From Competibacter_A sp002352125 (GTDB lineage: Bacteria > Pseudomonadota > Gammaproteobacteria > Competibacterales > Competibacteraceae), in assembly GCA_035441325.1 (NCBI GenBank), contig DAOROA010000004.1, forward strand, positions 1 to 64,000: a stretch of DNA of 64,000 nt, given 5' to 3'. Under the pieces are notes generated by a model that was not told the origin of the DNA, did no database searches, and saw only the letters and a list, made by a program, of their open reading frames with translations. Position 1 is the first letter of the stretch. Every line of letters starts with the position of its first letter. Positions 27,094-35,702 of this stretch are shown piece after piece. The position numbers were made by a program, and so were the translations under genes.

Positions 27094-28265
27094 AGAAACG
27101 CCTCGCGACGTATCGCCTCGAACGCTATCCGCTCCTGCGCCCACTGATTGACAAGCGCGGTCAGATCGGCGTCCGCTTCCAGGGCCAGGCGCAGCCGGTC
27201 ATCCCCCGCCAACAAATCGATCGCGGGAACGTCGGCCACGAACTCGTAGGGCTTCGCCCGCCAGGCAAAGGCATCCGGAGCGATGTGCTTGACGCTTTGC
27301 AGGAATGCGATGCCGACCGCATAGGAATAGAACAGCCGGCGGTCGGTGATGTGGATTTGCACGCCCCCGCACGTACCGCCAGCGTGTTTTTGAAACTTGG
27401 GCCGGAAATAGAGCGGACGAAACAGGCAACCGGTCAGATTTTTTCGGGACAAGTCGGCGGCGAGAGCCTCGGGATCGATGCCCGGCGCGCCGGCCACCTC
27501 GAACGGCCGGCAGGTGCCGCGCCCTTCCGAGAGTTCGGTCGCTTCCACCAGACACATGCCGGGATAGACCAGCGCGGTATCGACCGTCGGCATGTTGGGC
27601 GAAGGATAGACCCAAGGCAACCCGGTGTCTTCGAAGACCATCTCGCGCCGCCAACCGTGCATGGGCAACACGTCCAGCTCGCACTGGATGCCTCGTCGCG
27701 CTTGAACGTAGCGGGCGATTTCGCCAGGCGTCAGCCCGTGCCGGTTGGGCAGCGGATGCAGGCCGACGAAGGATTCAAAGCCGTCTTTGATCAGATTGCC
27801 TTCGGTGGTCAACCCGTCGATGGGATTCGGACGGTCGCAGACCAGCACCCGCACTCCGGCTTTGCCCGCCGCTTCCATGCATAACGCCATCGTCCAGACG
27901 AAGGTGTAATAACGCGCGCCCACGTCTTGCAGGTCGATCACCAGCGCATCCAGCCCCTCAAGCTGCTCCTGGCGCGGAGTCAAGCTGGCGAAAGTGGCGC
28001 CGTACAGGCTATGCACCGGCACCCCGATCCGGGGATCGAGCGGCACATCCTCGACATCTTCCATGTCCTGCGCCTCGCCCCGGGCGCCGTGCTCCGGTCC
28101 AAAAATGGCGGCGATTCGGGCACCGGCCGCTTGCAGCAGATCCAGCGCGTGGCACAGTTCGGCATCGACGCTGGCGGGATGGCAGACCACCCCGATCCGG
28201 GCGCCGCGAATTTTTTCTGGAAAATCATTGATGAGCGTTTCGAGGCCAGTCTGGACGCGGGACAT
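27087..28265 (-). CDS. NamZ-like exo-beta-N-acetylmuramidase (DUF1343)
   Basis: A 392-residue DUF1343-family protein. Visible motifs are ARIGVVCHPASVD, IFGPEHGARGEAQDME, VPVHSLYG, LVIDLQDVGARYYTF and LVCDRPNPI. In characterised members the enzyme removes N-acetylmuramic acid from peptidoglycan fragments. No clear signal peptide is visible, unlike secreted relatives, so cytoplasmic turnover of muropeptides is possible. It follows nasA by 42 nt on the same strand and may share its message. Confidence 0.88.
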   Translation of the reverse strand: MSRVQTGLETLINDFPEKIRGARIGVVCHPASVDAELCHALDLLQAAGARIAAIFGPEHGARGEAQDMEDVEDVPLDPRIGVPVHSLYGATFASLTPRQEQLEGLDALVIDLQDVGARYYTFVWTMALCMEAAGKAGVRVLVCDRPNPIDGLTTEGNLIKDGFESFVGLHPLPNRHGLTPGEIARYVQARRGIQCELDVLPMHGWRREMVFEDTGLPWVYPSPNMPTVDTALVYPGMCLVEATELSEGRGTCRPFEVAGAPGIDPEALAADLSRKNLTGCLFRPLYFRPKFQKHAGGTCGGVQIHITDRRLFYSYAVGIAFLQSVKHIAPDAFAWRAKPYEFVADVPAIDLLAGDDRLRLALEADADLTALVNQWAQERIAFEAIRREAFLY

Positions 28266-28307
28266 CGCGACTCTCGCTCCTTGATTGAGAATTTGGGAGC
28301 GACGATT

Positions 28308-30968
28308 TTAGCCTTGCGCGATCAGTTGTCGTAGCTCCGGCACGCAAGAACCGCAGTTGGTCCCGGCCTTCAGCGTCGCACCGATCGCTTCCGGCGTCGT
28401 CAATCCCCGCTCGCGAATGGCGGTGGTCAAGGTGTTCAGCCCCACTCCGAAGCAAGCGCAGACGATCCGCCCGCAATCGCGCTGTCCACCGCCAGGACGC
28501 CCGGCGAGCAAACTAGCGCGCTCGGCGGTACCGAGCTCCTGAACGGCAAAAAGTCCGGCCAGCCAGTTGCGCAACGGCAACTCGTGAGTCGGGGCAACGA
28601 ACAGACACGCTTGCAGACGACCATCGACCAGCACCGCGCCCCGATAACGGCCCGTGCCCACATCGGCGAACTCCAGCCATTCCCAAGCCGAATCGTCGCC
28701 GAGAACGCTCCGCGCCCAAGCTGGCCAGTCGTCGGCTGCCGTCTCTCCCGCCAGCTCGTAGCGCCAACATGCCTGCTCGCGCACGCTGACGCGATACTCG
28801 ACCGCTGGCGGCTCGATGGCCACGCGAGACAGCAGGAACCCATGCCAGCGAGGACGGTATGCTTGCACCCGCACTGGGGTATGCTTGGATTCCGGCTGGC
28901 CGGATAAGGGATCGACCACCGGATTGACCACCGCGTTGACCCGCCCGCGCGGCGCCAACGGCGAACCCCAGTGCATCGGCACGAACACGTTGCCCGGTTG
29001 TTGCTCCGGATTGGTGCGGACTCGAACGATCATCTCGCCCCAGCGGCTGTGCACGCGTGCCAGCATATTTTCGCTGACGCCAGAGGCCAGCGCATCCACC
29101 GGATGAATCTCGACGTAAGGTTCGGGGATATGGCCGGTCAACCGGGCGGTCTTGCCGGTGCGCGTCATGGTATGCCACTGATCGCGAATTCGACCGCTGT
29201 TGAGCACCAAAGGAAAACTGTCGTCCACCGCGTAAGCTGGCGCGCGTTCGCCGACCGCGATACAGCGGGCCTTGCCGTCGGCGGTGAAGAAACCACCCAT
29301 ACCGAACAAGCGTGTCTCGCCTACGGTCGCGCCGCGCGGTAACGGCCATTGCACGGGTTGCAAGGTATCGTAGCCGGCATCGACCAGCTCGGCGAATGCC
29401 GAGATATCGAAGTCGCGGCGACCTTCGTTCTCGAACCCCGACAAGGCCGCGTGTTCGCGAAAAATGGCCGCTGGCGATTCGAAAGGAAACTGGTCGGCAA
29501 ATCCCAAGCGGCGAGCTACTTGCGTCACGGCCCACCAGTCCGGTTTGGCTTCGCCGGGCTGCGGGAGAAAGGTCCGCTGACGAGAAATCCGCCGTTCGGA
29601 ATTGGTCACCGTGCCGTCCTTCTCGCCCCAGGTCAGCGCCGGCAGCTTGACGTGCGCTAACCGCACGGTGTCGGTGTCGGCCACCGCGTCGGACACGACG
29701 ACCAGCGGACAACGTTGCAAGGCCGTTCGCGCGGCGTCGGCGTCGGGCAGACTCACCACCGGATTCGTGCCCATGATCCACAACGCTTTGATCTTGCCAT
29801 CGGCAACCGCTTGGAATAGCTCGACCGCTTTCAATCCAGGACGCGTGGCGATGGCGGGCGCTCGCCAAAACCGCCGCACCCGTTCGACATCCTCCGGCGC
29901 AAAATCCATGTGTGCCGCCAACTGGTTCGCCAAACCGCCAACCTCGCGCCCACCCATCGCGTTCGGCTGGCCGGTGACCGAAAACGGTCCCATACCCGGC
30001 TGGCCGATGCGTCCGGTCGCCAAGTGACAGTTGATGATCGCATTCACCTTGTCGCTGCCGTGAGCGGACTGGTTGACCCCCTGCGAATAAACCGTCACCA
30101 CTTTGCGGGTACGGCTCCACAGGCCGTAAAACTCGGCGATGTCGCTTTCCGGCAACCCGGTCTTGGCGGCGACGGTGGGTACGTTGGGCGCGACCTCTTT
30201 CGCTGCCCGATAAGCCGGCCAGAACTCCGCAACGTGATTCTCCAGAAATTCCGAATCCAAGCGATCCTGCTGATAAAGATGGACCAGCAAGCCGTCGAAC
30301 AACACCGTATCGGAACCGGGTTTGAGCGGCAAATGCGTTTCGGCGACATCGCAGGTGGTGGTGCGGCGCGGGTCGATCACCACCAGCTTGGGCTTGCCCG
30401 CGCGCCGTTCCCGCGCGGCGAGGATGCGCTGATACAGCACCGGATGGCACCAGGCCAGATTGGAGCCGACCAACACAATCACGTCGGCTTCTTCCAGGTC
30501 CTCGTAACAACCGGGCACGGTATCCATACCGAACGCCCGCTTGTGGCCGACCACCGAGGACGACATGCACAGCCGCGAGTTGGTGTCGATGTTGGCGCCG
30601 CCGAGGCAGCCTTTCATCAACTTGTTGGCGACGTAGTAATCCTCGGTCAACAATTGCCCAGAGACGTAAAAAGCAACGGCGTCGGGACCGTGCTCCGCCA
30701 GCGCCTGGCGAAAACCGGTGGCGACCGCGTCCAGCGCCTCGTCCCACGACACGCGCCGCCCGGCGATCTCGGGATACAGCAGGCGATCATCCAGGCTCAG
30801 CGTTTCGCCCAACGCCGCGCCTTTCGAGCACAGCCGCCCATAGTTGGCGGGATGTTGTTTGTCGCCCGCCACGCGAACGCCGCCGTCGGGATCGACCGCG
30901 ACGTTGATCCCGCAGCCGACTCCGCAGTAAGGGCAAGTGGTGCGAACCGCTTCGCCAGCGCCGCTCAT
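28308..30968 (-). CDS. nasA: Assimilatory nitrate reductase catalytic subunit
   Basis: A molybdopterin (bis-MGD) enzyme that reduces nitrate to nitrite in the cytoplasm. The N-terminus binds a [4Fe-4S] cluster through Cys12, Cys15, Cys19 and Cys47. Signature stretches include CMSSSVVGHKRAFG and WIMGTNPVVS. The last 55 residues form a BFD-like [2Fe-2S] domain (Cys837, Cys839, Cys872, Cys875), as in NasA/NasC proteins taking electrons from a flavoprotein or ferredoxin. No TAT signal is present. It follows nirB-nirD. Confidence 0.95.
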   Translation of the reverse strand: MSGAGEAVRTTCPYCGVGCGINVAVDPDGGVRVAGDKQHPANYGRLCSKGAALGETLSLDDRLLYPEIAGRRVSWDEALDAVATGFRQALAEHGPDAVAFYVSGQLLTEDYYVANKLMKGCLGGANIDTNSRLCMSSSVVGHKRAFGMDTVPGCYEDLEEADVIVLVGSNLAWCHPVLYQRILAARERRAGKPKLVVIDPRRTTTCDVAETHLPLKPGSDTVLFDGLLVHLYQQDRLDSEFLENHVAEFWPAYRAAKEVAPNVPTVAAKTGLPESDIAEFYGLWSRTRKVVTVYSQGVNQSAHGSDKVNAIINCHLATGRIGQPGMGPFSVTGQPNAMGGREVGGLANQLAAHMDFAPEDVERVRRFWRAPAIATRPGLKAVELFQAVADGKIKALWIMGTNPVVSLPDADAARTALQRCPLVVVSDAVADTDTVRLAHVKLPALTWGEKDGTVTNSERRISRQRTFLPQPGEAKPDWWAVTQVARRLGFADQFPFESPAAIFREHAALSGFENEGRRDFDISAFAELVDAGYDTLQPVQWPLPRGATVGETRLFGMGGFFTADGKARCIAVGERAPAYAVDDSFPLVLNSGRIRDQWHTMTRTGKTARLTGHIPEPYVEIHPVDALASGVSENMLARVHSRWGEMIVRVRTNPEQQPGNVFVPMHWGSPLAPRGRVNAVVNPVVDPLSGQPESKHTPVRVQAYRPRWHGFLLSRVAIEPPAVEYRVSVREQACWRYELAGETAADDWPAWARSVLGDDSAWEWLEFADVGTGRYRGAVLVDGRLQACLFVAPTHELPLRNWLAGLFAVQELGTAERASLLAGRPGGGQRDCGRIVCACFGVGLNTLTTAIRERGLTTPEAIGATLKAGTNCGSCVPELRQLIAQG

Positions 30969-30984
30969 CGTCGGATTCTCCCGT

Positions 30985-31335
30985 TCAGGCCGCTTCCGGC
31001 GACGTGGTCGGCAAGCTGACCACGTTGTTCAAACCGAGCCAAAGCCGCCCGCCTTCCAGCCGCGTCGGATAGCGGGTAGCGCAACCCACGTCCGGCGCAA
31101 CCGCCTGACCGCTTTCCAGTTCCAGCACCCAATTGTGCAGCGGACAGGTGATCCGGTGGCCATGGACGATGCCTTGCGACAGTGGACCGCCTTTGTGCGG
31201 ACAGCGGTCGCGCAAAGCGAAAACCTGATCGTCGGCAGTCCGGAAGATCGCCACATCGCCGTGCGGCGTGTTCACGACCCGCGAACCCAAGCGGGGAATG
31301 TCTTCGAGCGCGCCGATTTCGTGCCATTCGTACAT
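30985..31335 (-). CDS. nirD: Nitrite reductase small subunit NirD, with Rieske motif
   Basis: The 116-residue partner of NirB. It keeps both Rieske-type ligand pairs, Cys45-x-His47 (RCPHKGG) and Cys64-x2-His67 (CPLHNW), so it may bind a [2Fe-2S] cluster, unlike the E. coli NirD that lacks them. A GGAGG site precedes the ATG. It lies 18 nt after nirB and 16 nt before nasA, in one operon. Confidence 0.94.
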   Translation of the reverse strand: MYEWHEIGALEDIPRLGSRVVNTPHGDVAIFRTADDQVFALRDRCPHKGGPLSQGIVHGHRITCPLHNWVLELESGQAVAPDVGCATRYPTRLEGGRLWLGLNNVVSLPTTSPEAA

Positions 31336-31353
31336 GATGCTTGCCTCCGCTCC

Positions 31354-33786
31354 TCAACTGACCCGCCGTAACGACTTGAACTCGTGCGCGTCCACTTGAC
31401 CGCTGGCGCGCTCGGCCCAAGGATCGACCTGCGCGAACTTTTGCGAGTCGAGGAACCGGGCGTAGAGTGCCTTGCGATTCTCTTCGTCCTCGACGATGCG
31501 CGATTTCACGTAGCTCAAACCAACCCGTTCGATCCACGGGGCGGTGCGTTCCAGATAGCGCCCTTCCTCGCGGTAGAGCTGCATGAATGCACCGCAATAC
31601 TCCTTGACCTCTTCCTCCGTCGCACACTTGCACAGCAGATCGGTACCGCGAATCTTGATGCCGCCGTTACCGCCGACGTGGAGCTCGTAACCGGAATCGA
31701 CGCAGACCACACCGAAATCCTTGATCGTGGCCTCGGCGCAGTTGCGCGGGCACCCGGAGACCGCCATCTTGAACTTGTGCGGCGTCCACGACCCCCAGGT
31801 CATCTTTTCCAGCTTGACGCCAAGACCGGTGGAATCCTGCGTGCCGAAACGGCACCAGTCGGAACCGACGCAGGTTTTCACGGTGCGCAGGCTCTTGCCG
31901 TAGGCATGGCCGGACACCATGCCGGCGGCGTTGAGATCGGCCCAGACTTTCGGCAAATCTTCCTTCTTGACGCCCAGCAGGTCGATGCGCTGACCGCCGG
32001 TCACTTTCACCGTCGGAATCTGGAACTTGTCGGCGACATCGGCGATGGCGCGCAATTCCTTCGGATTGGTCAGGCCGCCCCACATGCGCGGGACCACCGA
32101 ATAGGTACCGTCTTTCTGAATATTGGCGTGGACGCGCTCGTTGATGAAGCGCGATTGCTGATCGTCTTGCGCTTCGCCCGGCCAAGTCGAAATCAAGTAG
32201 TAATTGATCGCGGGACGGCAGGAGTGGCAACCGTCGGGCGTTTTCCACTCCATGAACTCGAACACTGCCCGCAAACTGGTCAAATGCTGCTCGCGGATCG
32301 TCTTGCGCACCTGATCGTGGCTGTGTTCGGTGCATTTGCACAGGGCTTTTTCCTTCGGCGTCTTATCGAAGGTGCCGACGGTGGCAGCGAGAATTTGTTC
32401 GACCAAGCCGGTGCAGGAACCGCAGGAGGCCGACGCCTTGGTGTGAGCGCGCACCTCGTCCACGGTAAACAGCTTCTTTTCGGAAATCGCCTTGATGATT
32501 GTGCCTTTGCACACGCCGTTGCAGCCGCAAATTTCGGCGTCGTCGGCCATCGTCATCACGCTGAAGCCTTCGCGGCCCGAATCGGCCATGTGGGCGTGAC
32601 CGAACAGCACGGTTTCGCGGAAGGCGCCGATGTCGGTGCCCTCGCGCAACAACTGGAAGTACCACGTCCCATCGACGGTATCGCCGTACAGCACCGCGCC
32701 CTGCACCCGGTTTTCCTTGACCACCAGCTTTTTGTAGACGCCGCGCGCCGGATCGCGCAACACGATTTCCTCGCAACCCGACCCGCCGTTGAAGTCACCG
32801 GCGGAGAACAAATCGATGCCGGTCACTTTCAGTTTGGTGCTGGTCACGGATCCTTGATAGCGGCCGATGCCGTAGCGCGCCAGATGGTTAGCGCAAACCT
32901 TGGCTTGCTCCCACAGTGGCGCGACCAAGCCGTAGCACTGGCCACGATGCTGCACGCACTCGCCGACCGCGTACACCTTCGGATCATAGGTCTGCATGGT
33001 ATCGTTGACGACGATACCGCGTTCACAATAGATACCCGCTTGCTTGGCCAGTTCGATGTTCGGCCGGATACCGACCGCCATCACCACCAAATCGGCCGGG
33101 ATTTCCAAGCCATCTTTGAAGCGCACGGCGCGGACCCGCTCTTCGCCGAGCACGGCAGCGGTGTTGGCGCCCATCAGAAAACGCAGGCCGCGTTCTTCCA
33201 GACTCGCGCGCAGCATGTCCGCCGCAACCGGGTCGAGCTGGCGTTCCATCAGGGTGTCGAGCACATGCACCACGGTCACTTGCATGCCTTGCTTCATCAG
33301 GCCGTTGGCCGCTTCCAGCCCGAGCAGGCCACCGCCGATCACCACCGCGTGCTTGCCGGTTTGTGCCGCCGTCAGCATGGTTTCCACGTCTTTGATGTCG
33401 CGGAATCCGATGACGCCCGGCAGATCGTTGCCCGGAATCGGCAACATGAACGGATTGGAGCCGGTCGCCAGCAAAAGCCGGTCGTAAGACGCCATCGTAC
33501 CGTCGGCGGCATAAACCTGCCGCCGCGCCCGATTAATGTGCGTCACTTCCTGGCCGGTGTGCAGCGTGATGCCTCGCTCGGCGTACCAGCCCAAATCGTT
33601 GATCATGATTTGGTCGATGGTCTTTTCACCGGCGAGCACGGGGGACAGCATGATGCGGTTGTAATTGCCGTGCGGCTCGGCGCCGAACACGGTGATGTCG
33701 AATTTATCCGGGGCGATGGCCAGCAACTCTTCCAGGGTGCGCATCCCCGCCATGCCGTTGCCGACCAATACTAATTTTTCTTTCAT
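31354..33786 (-). CDS. nirB: Assimilatory NADH nitrite reductase large subunit NirB
   Basis: An 810-residue siroheme enzyme reducing nitrite to ammonium. In order it has an N-terminal FAD/NADH-binding region (LVLVGNGMAGMRTLEELL), a BFD-like [2Fe-2S] segment (CGCNGVCKG...CGSCTG), sulfite/nitrite reductase repeats, and the siroheme/[4Fe-4S] cysteines in TCVGSDWCRFG and SGCPRNCAEA. It is the first gene of nirB-nirD-nasA, behind a sigma-54-like promoter. Siroheme shares its precursor with the cobalamin pathway encoded nearby. Confidence 0.96.
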   Translation of the reverse strand: MKEKLVLVGNGMAGMRTLEELLAIAPDKFDITVFGAEPHGNYNRIMLSPVLAGEKTIDQIMINDLGWYAERGITLHTGQEVTHINRARRQVYAADGTMASYDRLLLATGSNPFMLPIPGNDLPGVIGFRDIKDVETMLTAAQTGKHAVVIGGGLLGLEAANGLMKQGMQVTVVHVLDTLMERQLDPVAADMLRASLEERGLRFLMGANTAAVLGEERVRAVRFKDGLEIPADLVVMAVGIRPNIELAKQAGIYCERGIVVNDTMQTYDPKVYAVGECVQHRGQCYGLVAPLWEQAKVCANHLARYGIGRYQGSVTSTKLKVTGIDLFSAGDFNGGSGCEEIVLRDPARGVYKKLVVKENRVQGAVLYGDTVDGTWYFQLLREGTDIGAFRETVLFGHAHMADSGREGFSVMTMADDAEICGCNGVCKGTIIKAISEKKLFTVDEVRAHTKASASCGSCTGLVEQILAATVGTFDKTPKEKALCKCTEHSHDQVRKTIREQHLTSLRAVFEFMEWKTPDGCHSCRPAINYYLISTWPGEAQDDQQSRFINERVHANIQKDGTYSVVPRMWGGLTNPKELRAIADVADKFQIPTVKVTGGQRIDLLGVKKEDLPKVWADLNAAGMVSGHAYGKSLRTVKTCVGSDWCRFGTQDSTGLGVKLEKMTWGSWTPHKFKMAVSGCPRNCAEATIKDFGVVCVDSGYELHVGGNGGIKIRGTDLLCKCATEEEVKEYCGAFMQLYREEGRYLERTAPWIERVGLSYVKSRIVEDEENRKALYARFLDSQKFAQVDPWAERASGQVDAHEFKSLRRVS

Positions 33787-33869
33787 GTAATTTAGGCCTC
33801 ACTTTGCAGAATGGTCTCGCGGCGACGAAACGCCTAACATCTTGCAAAAACCATTAACAAAGCTGCCTT

Positions 33870-33885
33870 TGCACTTATTATGCCA
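33870..33885 (-). promoter_or_regulatory. Sigma-54 (RpoN) promoter match upstream of nirB
   Basis: On the minus strand TGGCAT-AATAA-GTGCA matches the -24/-12 consensus TGGCAC-N5-TTGCW, with the invariant GG and GC at correct spacing. It would start the message about 70 nt before nirB. NtrC-type nitrogen control is the natural inference. Confidence 0.65.
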
Positions 33886-34009
33886 TAATGCAAATTATCA
33901 CACTAATACATTGTTATATATAATAAATTTTATTATCCATTTCATTCGGAGCAATCTTCGTTGCCGGCATTGCACCGCTAACAGGCGCCCATGCCCATCA
34001 TTGGGTCTC

Positions 34010-34032
34010 ATTACGGTGCGTCGCACCGTAAT
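34010..34032. promoter_or_regulatory. Perfect 23-bp palindrome, probable operator
   Basis: ATTACGGTGCG-T-CGCACCGTAAT is a perfect 11-bp inverted repeat with one central base. It sits about 125 nt upstream of the sigma-54 promoter and 128 nt upstream of the transporter start. It could bind a dimeric activator of both units. As RNA it would also form a 10-bp stem followed by TTTT, so a terminator role is an alternative. Confidence 0.5.
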
Positions 34033-34159
34033 TTTCGGTACAATTTTGAGGTTTTTTCAAGATAAATACTTATAAAACAAAAAAATACAATTTATGGTCC
34101 GTATTTCGCTTGGCGCTCCGTCATCCCCTTCCAGCCACAAAGTAAGGAGTGCGTATATC

Positions 34160-35626
34160 GTGAGCGTCCCAAAACTCAATCTCTTGTCATTCAGCGGCAA
34201 TATCCGCATCTTGCATCTCAGTTGGATCGCCTTCTTCATCAGCTTCGTCGTGTGGTTCAACCACGCCCCGTTGTTGGCCTCCATCCGCGAAACCTTTCAT
34301 CTCACCGATGCCCAGGTGAAAGCGCTGTTGACCCTAAACGTGGCGCTAACCATTCCGGTGCGTATTCTGATAGGAATGCTGGTCGACAAATTCGGTCCCC
34401 GGATCATGTACGCCGCGCTGTTGGCGGTGTGCGGAGCACTCTGCTTTTTCTTCGCATTCGCTACAACCTACGAGATGCTGGCGATGGCCCGGCTGCTGCT
34501 CGGTTGCGTGGGCGCGAGCTTCGTGATCGGCATTCGCCTGATTTCGGAATGGTTCCCGGCCAAGCAAGTGGGATTGGCCGAGGGCATCTACGGCGGCTGG
34601 GGCAATTTCGGCTCGGCGGCAGCGGCGCTTTCCCTGCCCCTGGTCGCACTGGCCTTCGGCGGCCCGGATGCCTGGCGCTGGGCGGTGGCCACGACCGGCG
34701 TGATCGCGCTGGCCTATTCTGGAGTGTTCTACGCGCTGGCCAGCAATACTCCGAAGGGCTCGACGTACTTCAGGCCAAAAAAACTCGGCGCGATGGAAGT
34801 CACCAGCCGCGGCGATCTCGCCCTCTATATCTTCATGCAGATTCCGATGATGGCGGCGCTGGCGATCCTGACCTGGAAGCTTTCCCCAGCCGGATTCAAA
34901 ATGATTAGCGATGACACAGCCATGATGATTTATATCGCCTTGGCTGCTCTGCTGGCCTGGAACATCTGGCAGTGCCTGAGCGTGAACCGCGAAATCCTTG
35001 CCGGTCATGTCGTACCGGACATTCACCGCTACAAATTCAAACAGGTGGCGATCCTGTCCTTCTCCTACGCGGTTTCGTTCGGTTCCGAAATCGCGGTGGT
35101 TTCCATGCTGCCTCTATATTTCAAGGACTTGTACGGCCTGAGTCTGGTGCAGGCGGGTTTGGTGGGCTCTAGTTTCGCCATCATGAACCTGATCGCCCGT
35201 CCAGCCGGCGGCCTGATTTCCGACCGCATCGGCCGCAAGCGCACCATGAGCCTGGTGATGGTCGGCATTACCGTCGGCTACTTTGCGATGAGTTTCATGG
35301 GCGATTGGCCGCTGTGGGCGGCGGTAACGGCAACCGTGCTCTGCTCCTTCTTCGTGCAGGCGGGTTGCGGCGCGGTATACGGCATCGTGCCGCTGATCAA
35401 ACGCCGGCTGACCGGCCAGATCGCGGGCATGAGCGGCGCCTACGGCAACGTCGGCAGCGTGGTTTTCCTGACCGTGTTGTCCTTCGTGACCCCAGCGACG
35501 TTCTTTTTAGTCATCGCCGTGACTGCTGTTGTGGCACTGATTATCGTCCAACTGCTCGACGAACCTGCCGGTCAGATCGCCGAAATCATGCCGGACGGCA
35601 CCGTGCAGATGATCGACGTGACCTGA
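34160..35626 (+). CDS. Nitrate/nitrite transporter, MFS NarK/NasA type
   Basis: A 488-residue major facilitator protein with about 12 membrane segments. It begins near LHLSWIAFFISFVVWFNHAPL, a typical NarK/NRT start, and carries nitrate-signature-like glycine stretches (LAEGIYGGWGNFGSAAAA and MSGAYGNVGSVVFL). Its position opposite nirBD-nasA supports nitrate uptake for assimilation. I chose the GTG at 34160, with AAGGAG 10 nt upstream, over the ATG at 34094, which lacks a ribosome binding site and adds a polar extension. Confidence 0.92.
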   Translation: MSVPKLNLLSFSGNIRILHLSWIAFFISFVVWFNHAPLLASIRETFHLTDAQVKALLTLNVALTIPVRILIGMLVDKFGPRIMYAALLAVCGALCFFFAFATTYEMLAMARLLLGCVGASFVIGIRLISEWFPAKQVGLAEGIYGGWGNFGSAAAALSLPLVALAFGGPDAWRWAVATTGVIALAYSGVFYALASNTPKGSTYFRPKKLGAMEVTSRGDLALYIFMQIPMMAALAILTWKLSPAGFKMISDDTAMMIYIALAALLAWNIWQCLSVNREILAGHVVPDIHRYKFKQVAILSFSYAVSFGSEIAVVSMLPLYFKDLYGLSLVQAGLVGSSFAIMNLIARPAGGLISDRIGRKRTMSLVMVGITVGYFAMSFMGDWPLWAAVTATVLCSFFVQAGCGAVYGIVPLIKRRLTGQIAGMSGAYGNVGSVVFLTVLSFVTPATFFLVIAVTAVVALIIVQLLDEPAGQIAEIMPDGTVQMIDVT

Positions 35627-35641
35627 GCGCCGCGCAAAATG

Positions 35642-35663
35642 CCCTCTCCTTGACGGAGAGGGC
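35642..35663. repeat. Intergenic hairpin of the CCCTCTCCC family, copy 3
   Basis: CCCTCTCC-TTGAC-GGAGAGGG forms an 8-bp stem between the transporter and the kinase/phosphatase gene. No T-run follows. Confidence 0.65.
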
Positions 35664-35702
35664 GTATGATTGCAGCACGATGCGAATCAATCCCCTTTCA
35701 CC

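Larger units (their letters stand above)
33787..34159. other. AT-rich divergent regulatory region between nirB and the nitrate transporter
   Basis: About 370 nt with no gene and much higher A+T than its surroundings. It holds the sigma-54-like promoter for nirB, a 23-bp perfect palindrome (34010-34032) and a possible -10 (TATAAA near 34070) for the transporter gene. Confidence 0.7.

Noticed and set aside
28513..30747. A 744-codon frame overlapping nasA in another frame
   Set aside because: The translation is Arg/Gly-rich with no motif, while nasA itself is intact.
31384..33774. A 796-codon open frame antisense to nirB
   Set aside because: It mirrors nirB codon positions, has no domain and no start context; long antisense frames are common in GC-rich genes.
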